Part shown: positions 1 through 9,983 of the stretch, in pieces
Layout: each line of letters begins with the position of its first letter
How positions within the stretch are numbered: the first letter of the stretch is position 1
Assembly (NCBI GenBank): GCA_049999765.1
Contig: JBNGIQ010009355.1
Span: 55,637-119,636, forward strand
Length of the DNA: 64,000 nucleotides
Direction of reading: 5' to 3'
Origin: Phaeoceros laevis
Lineage: Eukaryota > Anthocerotophyta > Anthocerotopsida > Notothyladales
Position numbers and translations under genes: made by a program
The notes under the pieces: generated by a model
Databases searched by the model: none
Seen by the model: the letters and a program-made list of their open reading frames with translations, nothing else
What the model was told of the DNA's origin: nothing

Positions 1-2043
1 TTCAGTAATGTTGGTCGTCCTAGCCAAAGGAATTGACGTAGCATATGAAGATCTGGCCATAAGCGACCAGTCACTAGGATTATACCATGAAGTCCACAAG
101 TATCCCCATAGGTGTAACAACTTGTGCTCCTTACAGAAATTGTAAGCTTCTTCTACACAGATACTGTAGATAGTTGCTGCAGACAAAAAAGAACCAGACT
201 CAACAGGGATCAGTGGGTGCATGCAACAATGCTTTGCCATGAAGTCGAGAACTGATGTGCGTAGTTCTGGTGGACATGTCACGGTTACTGGTACTGGAAC
301 AATACCTAGAGCATCTTCACAAGAACCCTCACCATGAAACCAAGAAACATCTATAAAAGAGAATAAAGTGTTTGCTTCTTGAGCAACTATGCTTGTGTAA
401 TTGCTCTTTGGACATGGCTTTGACCTCATCTTTCTAATTACAGCTTGTTCCCGATGGAACATGCACAATTGTACCTTTGGAATGGTAGACCAAACCTCAT
501 GAACAGCATTAAGTTGACCTGCATCCTTGTCCATGATAACAAAACATGGTCTGACTCCAAGTTTGAATAAAGAATGACAAAACAAACGAATGCTTCCTGT
601 TCTTGTGATCACCGATGAATAGTCACTGGAATTTGCATGTTCTGTGGTAGCCTCAGTGGCTGCAATGTCAGGATCTGATGCACAGTAGTACATATAAGCT
701 AGCGGCAAGCCGTAGCCACCATAATTCACATGCATACAAAACAACTCATACCTTCCAGAATTAGTCTTGAAAGTGGAATCCATAATGACCTCCTTGATAT
801 TATTAACACCAACTGAGTCCAGAAAAGGGACAGTGAAAGCCATAGCTTGAATTGCAACGTTTTGGAAAGCAAATAATACATGAAACCCTTTGTCGACGAA
901 CTCCTGCTGCTGCAACTGAAGCTTGGAAGAACGAAGTTCATTCTTGAAGTCCTTGCAGTATTGCTCCCTGGTCAAGCTCAGTACCCAGTAGTTCAATTGA
1001 GTCATAGTATGCACATGGGGATCAATGACATGAGCTGCAGACATTGTCCTATGCAAATCACTGATACGGTAATTTGCAGTGTCTACATGTGCCCTTAGCC
1101 ACAACTTAGCTCTTGTAGGAAAAGCATAGCTTCTATACTGTGGGCAGTCATGTGCCACCTGATGTTGGATGACCAAAAACGCTGCAGATTTTTCTAGGTT
1201 CATGGAGAGCTTGACATATCCTCGACATGGTACATGAATAGGAGATCTGACCTTGGAATGTCGTGGCTTTGTTGTCCGAGCAGCGCTCTTCTTGGACATG
1301 TGCTTGTCGTCCCTGGATGCACAATACCATTTGCAATAGGCAAGATGACGCCATGTTTCGCCTGCAGCTGTGCTCAAGTTGAAAGTATTTAGCATCCAGT
1401 AGTACCCACTACCAGCCTCAATTGCCTCTGTCAGCATTTGGGCTAACAATTTGAATCTTGTGGTGGCTACAGTCTTCTCTACCTCCAGCATGGTTTGTGG
1501 ATCCAAACCAAGACTCACAAGAAGCTCAGAATCTAAGTCAACAACAACTGAAAAATCTACTGCTTGGTGGAATTCCACTGCATTAGAGAATTGTACTCGA
1601 ATGATAGTATGCAAGTCTCCTAAAGCACAGGCAGTCCTGAAAGGATCCGAGCCATCAATGGGTTCTTCTGCCAAGCTCCCCTCATTTTCCAGGCTACATG
1701 TGTCGTCCACATCAACCAAGTCAGAGCATGCATTCTCTTCAGCTAACATGCCATTGAAATCAAAATCCTCAGAGTCTGTTTGGTGCACTGAGTCCAAATC
1801 CAAGTCTTCGGCTGAAGACTGACCTTCTGTGGATCCTGGTATCTGAACTGCTTGATGATGGCTGGGGTTTTGTGCAAACAGGTGTTGTGGCTGTAGCTTC
1901 AGTTTGTCACTCAAATGACATGAGTTGCACCGTTTCCAATACTTTGGAGCAGCACCTGGCCGGACGCGACAGCCTGAACGCAAGAACTCAGCTGCTGCTT
2001 TGTACATACCACATCGGGAACACAGTTTGATGCCTTGTTCCAT
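1..2043 (-). CDS. Mutator-like (MULE) transposase, runs off the left edge
   Basis: The frame starting at the ATG at 2043 stays open for 681 codons to base 1, so the 3' end lies outside the window. It has an N-terminal Cys pair arrangement (C8/C11 and C39/C42) like a zinc ribbon, an acidic Ser-rich linker, then a Cys/His DNA-binding region around residues 220-290. The MULE catalytic core follows: MDSTFKTN with Asp near residue 422, a GGYGLPLAY stretch, then FVIMDKDAGQLNAV with Asp near residue 505, followed by LCMFHRE. In the family this enzyme cuts and pastes its element. No stop or frameshift is visible, so it may be a young element or a domesticated gene. Terminal inverted repeats cannot be tested because the other end is missing. 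The family is seen; activity is inferred. Confidence 0.8.
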   Translation of the reverse strand, partial: MEQGIKLCSRCGMYKAAAEFLRSGCRVRPGAAPKYWKRCNSCHLSDKLKLQPQHLFAQNPSHHQAVQIPGSTEGQSSAEDLDLDSVHQTDSEDFDFNGMLAEENACSDLVDVDDTCSLENEGSLAEEPIDGSDPFRTACALGDLHTIIRVQFSNAVEFHQAVDFSVVVDLDSELLVSLGLDPQTMLEVEKTVATTRFKLLAQMLTEAIEAGSGYYWMLNTFNLSTAAGETWRHLAYCKWYCASRDDKHMSKKSAARTTKPRHSKVRSPIHVPCRGYVKLSMNLEKSAAFLVIQHQVAHDCPQYRSYAFPTRAKLWLRAHVDTANYRISDLHRTMSAAHVIDPHVHTMTQLNYWVLSLTREQYCKDFKNELRSSKLQLQQQEFVDKGFHVLFAFQNVAIQAMAFTVPFLDSVGVNNIKEVIMDSTFKTNSGRYELFCMHVNYGGYGLPLAYMYYCASDPDIAATEATTEHANSSDYSSVITRTGSIRLFCHSLFKLGVRPCFVIMDKDAGQLNAVHEVWSTIPKVQLCMFHREQAVIRKMRSKPCPKSNYTSIVAQEANTLFSFIDVSWFHGEGSCEDALGIVPVPVTVTCPPELRTSVLDFMAKHCCMHPLIPVESGSFLSAATIYSICVEEAYNFCKEHKLLHLWGYLWTSWYNPSDWSLMARSSYATSIPLARTTNITE

Positions 2044-2480
2044 TTTTGTGTGCACAGCCGCACAAGAGAACTCGAGTTGGGGCCGAAAACGAGTTTGAAA
2101 AACGAAGGGAGCGAAACGAGCACTATCCCGGGCTATGCGGTGAACGCGTACTGCGGCTATGCGGTGAACGGGTGGACGGCATGGTAGTTACTGCCCGCGT
2201 TTTAAGGAGACTTTTCACACACTTACATAAATGCAAGAAACTAACTACCTAAGCAGTTAAGTGGAGTGGATGGACGGACTGGACTTGACGGGGACGGACG
2301 GAGGGGACGGAGAGATGGCGGGCCCGTCTGCGTTTTCCAGTCTATTCGTTGAAGCGCTTGGGGCCTGTTCTGCCACATTGGCCGCAGAAGCCACTTGGAG
2401 CAAGCAGTGGCTGTTACAAGTGCTTCGCCACGCAACTCAAACATTGGCAGTAGCAATCACTTAATTGATTCATTGATTGA
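2044..2480. other. 5' flank of the MULE ORF
   Basis: No coding exon is recognised. A 14-base string (ctatgcggtgaacg) is repeated directly near 2133 and 2155, just upstream of the transposase start, and could belong to the element's end. Nothing else stands out. Confidence 0.4.
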
Positions 2481-2780
2481 GCCGCTGGTTTAGCTAATTC
2501 CAGCAGCGGCTCGCTCGCGCCTCGTCACCACACAAATCTGTTCCTGCCTCGACATTGGCTTTTAGGAATCCACTCGCTGAAATCCAGCGGCTCTGGCGCG
2601 CCTTGTCACCACTTGGAATCTGTTCCTGCCTCCACATTGGCTGTAGGAAGCCACTTGGTGAAATCCCTGGAGCGACTCTCGCGCATTCACCACCCAAATC
2701 TGTTCCTGCCTCAGCAGTGGCCACAGGAATCCACTTGCCGCAAACAGGCCTTGGTCTCCGCTGGCGCCACCAGTGATGGG
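2480..2780. repeat. Tandem repeat, about 80-90 bp unit, 3-4 diverged copies
   Basis: The strings ctgttcctgcct and ggaa(t/g)ccact(c/t)g recur at about 2537, 2620 and 2700 within similar 80-90 bp units; a weaker copy may precede at about 2390. Short open frames here come from the repeat itself and are not called as genes. Confidence 0.65.
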
Positions 2781-3023
2781 CCACCGAAAGCCACCTGGCA
2801 CGACCCACCGTCATCTGCGCTATGTTGTGTCATACCTGCCAAGTGTAGTGTACTGTAATGTGCGTCACAAGCGGAGTAAGCTCAGCTTTGGTTTTCCTGA
2901 CCAGAGGTGGTGAACGAAACCTTAGCGCTAAGTTAGCTGGCTGGAGGATGGGTGTAGCATGTGACTGAGATCTCACTCATCAGGGCCTGCCTGCGGCCTT
3001 GCAAGAACGCGTCGGGGCGAGAG

Positions 3024-4035
3024 ATGCATGTTAGGGATGCCAAGGCTCTCCTAGGCCTGCCACCGGAAGCCACGCTGCCCCAGGTGAGTGCACCGCTTGC
3101 CTCATCAGTCTCTCCTCCTTCTCCTCATGAATCTCTTTCCATTCCGGTTCCGGTGCCGTTCCAGACTGTTGCTTGCCATTGGCATCACCCATTTTGTCAA
3201 TGGGCTCATTCGTGTGCTTTCTGAGACCTCTTGGGAGCCACCGAGGGCCGTACCTGCAGTTGCATCATCGTGTTCAATTTGGGCGTGGTCGGGTGGCCCC
3301 GCTCGCAGGTCAAGGAAGCATACAAGAAGAAAGCTCTGGAATGCCATCCCGACTTGTGTCCTGCTGCTCACAAGCTTGAGGCCGAGAGGAACTTCAAGGA
3401 GGCGAGTCATGACTCACCTGCTTGTTTGCCCTAGCTAGGACCAACTGGGCAGGACAGGGCAGGGCAGGGCAGGCTTTGATACTCCTCGGAAAATGAAACT
3501 CATCCGCCGGCTGTGCTGTGCGGTCTAACTTGTCAGGACTGTTTGTTGCCCTGCATCTGGCACAGATCAGTGAGGCGTACGCCTGTCTCAGTAAGGGTGA
3601 GTGGATCATCTACTTTTTCCATGTTGTCTGGCTGGTGGAGACTGTTTCGTAGCTGTTTTGTAGATTAACCCTTGCTTGGACTCTGGTTTTGCAGCTTGGA
3701 ACTCAGCCTCCTTCTACCCAGCTGGATCTTATTCTTCTGGTTAGCATCGCTGCTTGCTGCAGACTGTTGGGTTTTACTTCCACCTCGTCACAGTTCGTGC
3801 AACTCACACGATCCAGATATTGTGCCAGTAGTGTCATCATCTTTCTACCCTCATGCCAGCTTGCTGCTAGCAAGCACTCATCTGGTGGTTGTGTGCGTGT
3901 ATGCGTTCAGGTGCGGGGCCTGCGGCTGGGCTGGTTAGGAAAGGCAGCAGAACGTATTATGCTCTTGCAGCTCTTCCGTTTGTGGCCTTGATATGCTGCA
4001 CGGTATCACTAGGGGCCTACCGGGCGAAAAGGTGA
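3024..4035 (+). CDS. Small J-domain (DnaJ-like) protein with C-terminal membrane anchor
   Basis: Five exons join in one frame: 3024-3083, 3309-3401, 3566-3596, 3695-3739 and 3911-4035, giving 117 residues. The J domain fills residues 1-62 and contains the HPD motif (ECHPDLCPAA) needed to stimulate Hsp70 ATPase, then NFKE joined to ISEAYACLS. The last exon encodes a hydrophobic segment (YYALAALPFVALICCTV) ending in a basic tail (AYRAKR), so the protein is probably tail-anchored with the J domain in the cytosol. Intron 2 has a GC donor (GAG|GCGAGT), since joining at the GC site gives the expected J-domain continuity. The start is the first ATG in frame. The family is clear; the partner Hsp70 and the membrane are unknown. 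Confidence 0.85.
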
Positions 4036-4790
4036 GCAAGCAACCCTACTCTGTTCAAATCTATCCCAGAGCAGGTGTGCATTCTCAGCTCACGTGGGGA
4101 TCTGTATTTGGCAGGGCTTACCAAAAGCAGAAGAAAGACTCTAGTCCCCACCACCCGTTCCTACCTTGATGCATCAAAAGTCTTCCACTCTGGTAGGATG
4201 GCTCAACAGCCTCCACTCTGGAACTTCGTGACAAACTGTTTTGTTAGGGCCTCAGATTTGATACGCCTTCAAATGTTTTGTACAGTTGTAGTAGTTCTAT
4301 CCAGTTGTGTTCCAGTATCTCGTCTTTAGAGCTTTTGGAACCTCGGGTTTCTGGGGTCAGTCGCCCAGGTACAAGATATAATAGCCTCCCAAGTCATTTA
4401 TGTGATAGTGAGGTTGTTCACGTAGCTCAAAACCACCATTTTTACCGTCCTCCCAGCTACGTTACCGACGCAACCTCTTTGTTCACTGCTAGCGATGTCA
4501 CTAAATGCGGTTTCCTGTTTGACACACTACCTCGTCGTGCCTGGCCCTCCGAACTGGCCGTGGCCTCGCCTCGTGGTGAGCCATCCTACATGCATGTATC
4601 TCTGTCGACGAAATTGGAGCAGATTGCATCAGACATCCAAGGAGTAAACATGTAGCGTAGAAGGTGAATTCTTGTCAATCCGGGGGCCAACATGCCCCTC
4701 GTGCATCGGCTGTCTTAGCTATCTCTCGCCACCCTGGTGACTGTACGTTTCGTTTTGGGCCCCTTATGTTGCACACCGCTTCTTTTGGCA
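4036..4790. other. 3' flank of the J-domain gene
   Basis: Mixed-composition sequence with open stretches (for example 4278-4655) showing no recognisable motif and no supporting splice pattern. It is most likely 3' untranslated and intergenic DNA. Confidence 0.4.
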
Positions 4791-4985
4791 TATAGACGCT
4801 TCTTTTGGCATATAGATATGAGTTTTAAAGTATGGACTTCCCCATACCGTTGGATAGAGCTCGATAGGCTCTATCCAATGGTTAAAAAAAATACATCTAA
4901 AAACATGACACCTGCAACACAGGCCAACAATTATGGCCAGGCCTTGCACTGGACACGGGTGTCCTGTTCGGCCTTTAAGGGTTAA
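4791..4985. repeat. Degenerate element with a hairpin, first copy
   Basis: An 18-bp string (cttcttttggcatataga) is tandemly doubled at 4798-4834. A hairpin follows at about 4850-4880, where ttggatagagc faces ggctctatccaa. A related sequence with the same ccgttggatagagctc core lies at about 5865-5990, and both end in a similar ttaagggttaa or cagggttaa. This looks like an old MITE or similar small element. Confidence 0.45.
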
Positions 4986-5576
4986 CTAGACTAACGGGTT
5001 GTGGCCTATGACGCTACCTCCACCTCACGGCCCCACTCACACTTCATCATATCCATATCATTTCTTGCATTTCTTTTTTCCTTGTCTCTTCTTTCTCTCA
5101 CTTCCGCCTTCTCACCTACCACAATTGCCTTGCCACCTTCTTCGAAATTCTTCCTTATCATATGGGTTCCAATTGGAGGAGACTAGGTGGAATGAGTGGA
5201 GTTGATGGGTTTCGGATTAGGAAGAATTGAGAAGCTTGGCAAGTGGTCAGCTGCTCACTAGCCCAAATAGATGGTGAAGGTACTTGCAACAGCCCTCCCA
5301 AGCAATGATGGGTTCCCTTACAAGCACAAAACCATCTTGCCCTCTAGGCACGCCTACTTACATGGATCTCAACTCCAGCTTCATATAGTGTGATTACATA
5401 CATGGTGTTCTTGTTGGCCATTTGAGGCAATAGCAACCACGTACAACATACTACACTCTTTCACACACGACTCTTCCAATATGTGACATTCTGATTGTCC
5501 CAGTAATCACTCCTTCTAACTCAGACCTCTTCTTGATGTATGTCGCACAAATCGTCATTGTTTAGATTTGGTTTTG
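4986..5576. other. Intergenic stretch, no gene seen
   Basis: A pyrimidine-rich stretch at 5040-5150 gives short frames of low complexity. No conserved motif or exon structure is visible. Confidence 0.4.
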
Positions 5577-5710
5577 CAGGTCAAGCCAATCTGTTTAAAT
5601 AAAGTCTGACCGGTATAAACGGTTAACCACTTAACTAACACGGTCAATCATGTTCAACTATTATAAAAATTTCAACCATTTGAACGGTTTATAAAGCCTA
5701 CAAGTTAACC
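5577..5710. repeat. accggtt/aacggtt-rich repeat, copy 1
   Basis: The stretch is dense in permutations of gaccggt, aacggtt and ggtcaa. The same motif vocabulary covers about 55740-56360 near the other end of the window, so this is a dispersed degenerate repeat family. Confidence 0.45.
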
Positions 5711-5819
5711 CGTAAAGAACCTGGCTATAGAAACACCAAAAGAACCCTCTTACTTTTGCCACAAGCCTCCTACAATGTCGACCTTGTAACAGGCCCTAGT
5801 TGGGCCCCATTTTGTGCTT

Positions 5820-5990
5820 GAGCATTTTTTTAACATAGTTCTGAAATTCTGATCACGTACAACTATACACCGTTGGATACACCGTTGGATAGAGCTCGTT
5901 GTATCAAATGGTATAAATTTTATATTTTAAAAAAATTCCACAGAAAGTCGCCCAAACAAATGTGGTTCTTTCAGGGTTAAGTTTGGGGCA
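5820..5990. repeat. Degenerate element, second copy
   Basis: It carries a doubled caccgttggata core followed by gagctcgttgtatcaaatgg, matching the hairpin core at about 4845-4880 but with the right arm decayed. It ends in tttcagggttaa, comparable with the end of the first copy. Confidence 0.4.
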
Positions 5991-6470
5991 TAAAGTAGTT
6001 GGCTAAGGCGGTGGAGTTAAGCTCAATAGGTACTAAGGTAATTTAGAGTAGTTTAGCTCATAGGGTTCCACAAGCAGAATAGTGTTCAAACCTATGACAA
6101 AACTTGCATGAATAGTTTCACCTTGGAACATTTGATGTGGGTGTCCATTAGTGGGTCTCCAATCTCCATGGTATATGAACGCTTGCACGATTGCACTTGA
6201 GAAGGAAAAGTGTAGTAACGTGAAGACGGCATAGAAATGAACACCAAGAGCACATTTTTCCTTTAAGTACTAATAAACTCGAATACTAGTAATATTGTAG
6301 TAACTAGTGACCCGGGCCCGCATGCTCAGGCAATGTCAGCCGGTGTGAACTCGAGACACACCGGGGTATGGAATTCGGGCCACGTGGCATGTCAGCTCGG
6401 GTTGAGGGTGGAGTATACCAGCCAGGCGGGCTCTGACACATGAGCTCGGTGTGAACCGGGCCTTAGTCAC
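5991..6470. other. Intergenic, GC-richer block at 6310-6470
   Basis: No gene is seen. At 6340-6470 phrases such as gccggtgtgaactcg and ggtgtgaaccggg recur, suggesting another small repeat. The possible gene on the minus strand at 6473-6839 loses coding appearance where this block begins. Confidence 0.35.
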
Positions 6471-6472
6471 AT

Positions 6473-6839
6473 CAATCTCTTCACACTGCAGAAGCATTTT
6501 TTCTGCATCTTTGACTGAAAATTTCCTCCTTCCGTTGGCTGCATATCAAACCTGTGCAATTTAAAAAAAAAGACATAAGTATATGAACTCTCCTCAAGAG
6601 AATGCTTGGTAAATCCTTGGATGATCCATCCTTCCTCTTCTTTGAGTCACTCCCATCCCGACGGCAGGTGATGAGGCATCCTTACTGCCAGGACTAGGCT
6701 TCAAGGGACTAACTCCAGGGCTCGGCTTGATTGGGCTGTTGCTAGGAGTCTGTGTCTTTGAACTTCCACCTAAGCGCAACGCAGGATTCCGGTCCGCCAT
6801 ACTTCCTGTTTCCAAGTTGTTCCTTGGGAATTTGATCAT
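6473..6839 (-). CDS. Possible 5' end of a gene of unknown function
   Basis: Two pieces join in frame: an exon from the ATG at 6839 (or the inner ATG at 6797) to a GTAAGG donor near 6685, and a second from an ATATGCAG acceptor near 6532. The first encodes a Ser/Pro repeat (NSPIKPSPGVSPLKPSPG). The second encodes a charged, helical stretch (RRKFSVKDAEKMLLQCEEID). Phase matches across the junction. I do not recognise the family. Coding character ends near 6473 against repeat-like DNA, so this may be a truncated or captured gene fragment rather than a working gene. Confidence 0.3.
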
Positions 6840-7499
6840 TCTGCAATCGAAGTGATATACATTCGATTGAAGAACAACACGAGAATAAAACGGTGTAACC
6901 TCATCTCTCGCCTCGGAAGTACATCACCCATCCACATGCTGTAAACCTCAAGTTTAGTTCTTGCCTACGAATTCTAGATAAGTCAGTCCGCGTCGTGTGA
7001 TTCGCAAAATCCTCTAACCCACAAGACACGCGCGCACACAGCAGTCGGGCCACAACGTTAGTCAGTATGCCACAGCGTTACTCAGTCTGCGCGAATCCAG
7101 ATTCTGTCGCTCTTCGCATCATCCTCTTGGGTGCTAGCTTAGCCTATCGATTTTTTTCCAGAGCATATAGGCGTTTCCTTTTGAGAAATCCGCCTGCCGC
7201 ACCGGGGCATCAGACGGTGAGGCCGTTCATGGAGGTAGACTGTGGACGCATCATCCCTCCATCAATTCGGAATCCTAGAGTTCCTTGTGTCAATTGGGAC
7301 TGACACCCTGATTACATTACTGAGGAAACCCTCACCTACCTCAATTACATCTACCGAAAATGACTCATCTTGCCGGACTGAGTAATACTAAGTCTTGCAC
7401 ATGAGCTGCATTGGACACCACAAGTCAACAAATGGTATGACATACCTTCATTGAACCTCTATAATGACCATCCCAGCAAAAGAAGTCCATAATTGTTGC
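6840..7499. other. Intergenic
   Basis: One 78-codon frame at 7067-7303 (+) has no recognisable domain and no support from splice sites. Nothing else is visible. Confidence 0.35.
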
Positions 7500-7690
7500 A
7501 ATTCAATCATAGTATACAGGTGTTAAACTGCTCGACCCAAACATTCAAGGCCGTAGCGTCTCTAACATTTGCAAATGTTGCATCGAACTTCTTAAACTCG
7601 GTGAGGTACTTCTTCCAATTTGCAATAAAAAGTGCATAGGCCCAGGGCTCTAGCCACTTACCAACCCTCCCCATAGAGCAATTTCTTCAG
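7500..7690 (-). pseudogene. Decayed hAT-like transposase fragment, minus strand
   Basis: On the minus strand an open piece reads WLEPWAYALFI, then ANWKKYLTEFKKF, then NVWVEQF. It matches, roughly residue by residue, a plus-strand fragment at 7930-8060 that reads VALNPANWKR then DAMALKVWIEQNW. The LNPA-type motif is typical of the region before the C-terminal dimerisation part of hAT transposases. The fragment is short, with no start and no flanking domain. Confidence 0.4.
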
Positions 7691-7929
7691 GACATCCAGC
7701 AAGCTCTCCACAACACTTACTTTGCACCAACATCGCCTCAACTTTGCACAACACTTAGTTAGGCTAATTTGGCAAACACTAGTTAGGCTGCAAACAAACA
7801 AGTACTCGTTAGTCCATTTTAGCTAAGCTAGTCTTAACTAAGTGATTAACGAGTTCCATGTCGCACCTTGACGTATTGTCTGGATTCCAGCAATATACTG
7901 ATAAATTCATCCATTCAATCAAGAAGGGA

Positions 7930-8065
7930 GGTGCAAATTTCTTATTGTGGCTTTAAATCCTGCAAATTGGAAGAGGTAGCACACCGAGTTCAACAGGGAT
8001 GATGGAATTAGAGATGCTATGGCCCTGAAGGTGTGGATCGAGCAGAATTGGTCCTAATGAAGACT
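7930..8065 (+). pseudogene. Decayed hAT-like transposase fragment, plus strand
   Basis: A piece reading VALNPANWKR is followed by an in-frame stop and then by EFNRDDGIRDAMALKVWIEQ. It resembles the inverted fragment at 7500-7690 and precedes the hAT C-terminal piece at 8857-9136 in the order expected for one decayed element. Confidence 0.4.
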
Positions 8066-8635
8066 AGGGCCAAAAGTTTTCAAATAACTGAAGTTCTAGC
8101 ATTTGAACTTGTATAGTAAACATACAGTAAATAAAGTAAGTAAATAATAAATATGATAGTAAACATATAAGAAAGTATCATTATTGGATCCCTTTTAAAA
8201 ACCACATACCAAGTTTTGAAAGGGACAAGACAAAATGGACAATGACATGAAATTTCTATAATACAATATTTGTTGAGACTTGTAATGTTGAAACTAATCG
8301 GCGAGGTAATGTGGACATAGTCGACATACTACAACCCTCACGAGTACCCATCAAGTGGCAGTGCGCCTGATTACCATGAGGGGTTGCCATGGAGTGGTGA
8401 TCTACTACTACTACTCTGAAAAATGTCACGTTCATTAGATGAATGAATGCATTGAATAAGGACGGTTAGTAGAAAAATACGAGGATTTGGTATTTGTTAC
8501 TATTAACTAAGGAATGTTCATGAGACTCTATGAGGGACCACACTTTGATTCTAGTGTTTCTTCTCTAAGTTTCTATTATTAGCTTAATTTCCCTTTGTAA
8601 CACTCATTACACACTCAGTTTGATGCAAGACCAGG

Positions 8636-8816
8636 TATGTTTGCTGCAACACCACGACTCGAGTAACTTGTTGTCGTGCGTTTTACTTTTCCCGGAAACA
8701 AGGCTTGATACATCTTGCTCTACGACTCGAGTAACTTGTTGTCCTGCGTATTACAACCTCTTTTACTTTTCCCGGAAACAAGGCTTGATACATCTTGCTC
8801 TACTATTTTCCAGTTC
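8636..8816. repeat. Direct duplication, about 70-85 bp
   Basis: The phrase cgactcgagtaacttgttgt starts at 8655 and again at 8723. Each copy is followed by ttttacttttcccggaaaca and aggcttgatacatcttgctc, the second with about 15 extra bases between these phrases. The copies are nearly identical, so the duplication is recent. Confidence 0.7.
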
Positions 8817-8856
8817 ATAAAATTGTTGTGTTCAAGAGTGTACGTCTTGTTCTACA

Positions 8857-9136
8857 AACTACATCTAGTATCCATCAAGCTACGCAACAGCTGCTTCCAA
8901 GCAGGGTGGAGCAACTAGTCTATGTGCACGTCAATCTTCATGTCATGTCGGACATGAATGATAACCAGAAGACTATCAAACAGGCCTTGGTTGCCCACAT
9001 GCAGGCAATTGAGGACACAGAAGGTGGTTTGACTCCAACACTTGAAGATCTAGAGCTGGACATGGAGGCTGAACAGGCTGCACATGATGCCATGGTGGAG
9101 TCGGATAGCTTTAATGAAGAGGGGGAGAAAACCTAG
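8857..9136 (+). pseudogene. hAT transposase C-terminal (dimerisation) remnant
   Basis: The frame contains SIHQATQQLLPSRVEQLVYV then HVNLHVMSDMN, matching the conserved C-terminal dimerisation region of hAT transposases (pattern R..L.P.r.E.LVYv..NL). An acidic tail rich in Glu and Asp follows to a stop at 9134-9136. No intact catalytic core is found upstream, only decayed pieces at 7930-8060. The family assignment rests on this single motif. Confidence 0.5.
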
Positions 9137-9439
9137 ATAGGTTGTTTGTGAGTTAGACGGTTATACTCTGGTCAATTGTTTGCCTTGTAGTAAAGTAACT
9201 ATTTTTATTTTTATCTTTTATTACTCATGGATAACTTCAAATGTTTCAGGTTTATATATGCTATTGTAATCACATGGCACACTTCATGGTATTGTAACTA
9301 CAACCCTGAAACCTTAAACCCTAATTGTGTAACACATCTTCCAGAATACTATATATGTATGGAATGATGGAAATGACTAAGAGTATACAAGCATTAATCT
9401 GGGTTTTATGCACTTACTCTCTCATGCCTTGTAGCATAT

Positions 9440-9530
9440 ACTTGTAGGATTAGGGCGTGGGGCTGGTCCTTCGTGGTAAAGGCTAGACTAATACTGTAAA
9501 CCGAGTAATTCTTTCGATTCCCGCCAGCTA
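9440..9530 (+). repeat. tRNA-like segment, possible SINE head
   Basis: The stretch has a B-box-like tttcgattccc at about 9512-9522 preceded by an A-box-like cgtggtaaaggctag. A proper T-stem and acceptor stem cannot be formed, so it is not called as a tRNA gene. It fits the tRNA-derived head of a SINE. Confidence 0.3.
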
Positions 9531-9983
9531 GCTGCATGTGGAGCATATCCTTGGGCAGAAGTCCGTTGACTCTGCCTGGAGCCCAGTTTATGCATAAGCA
9601 CTTCCTGCAATGGAAGCATTGTGTTCAATTTGTGGTCCCGTTGGGGCAGCGTGGGGGCCCAGAAGGTGCTGAAGTAGAAGTATGCTCGATGCTGGTGTAT
9701 AAGAGCCGCCAGCAAGGTTTTTTCAGAATTGGATGCAAACTTCTGCAAACGCGTTTCAGGAGCTGATCTGGGGCCGGAGATCGCATGGATTGGGGAGGGG
9801 AAGCTCTACCATTCCGGTTCAACTTTTCAGCTGTCCAGGACTCTGAGGTGCGCCTCCCGTTCTTCTTACACACGCACTGGGTGTGACCAGCTGACCAGCA
9901 GCAAGCGGCATGCCCCGCGTTTATTGTTGTGGGAACGCCGGCGTGCGCGGATGCGGAGCCAGTAGACTTGTGAAGGTTGGTTT

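Noticed and set aside
9440-9530. tRNA-Tyr-like gene with a ctgtaaa anticodon loop
   Set aside because: Acceptor and T stems cannot be closed.
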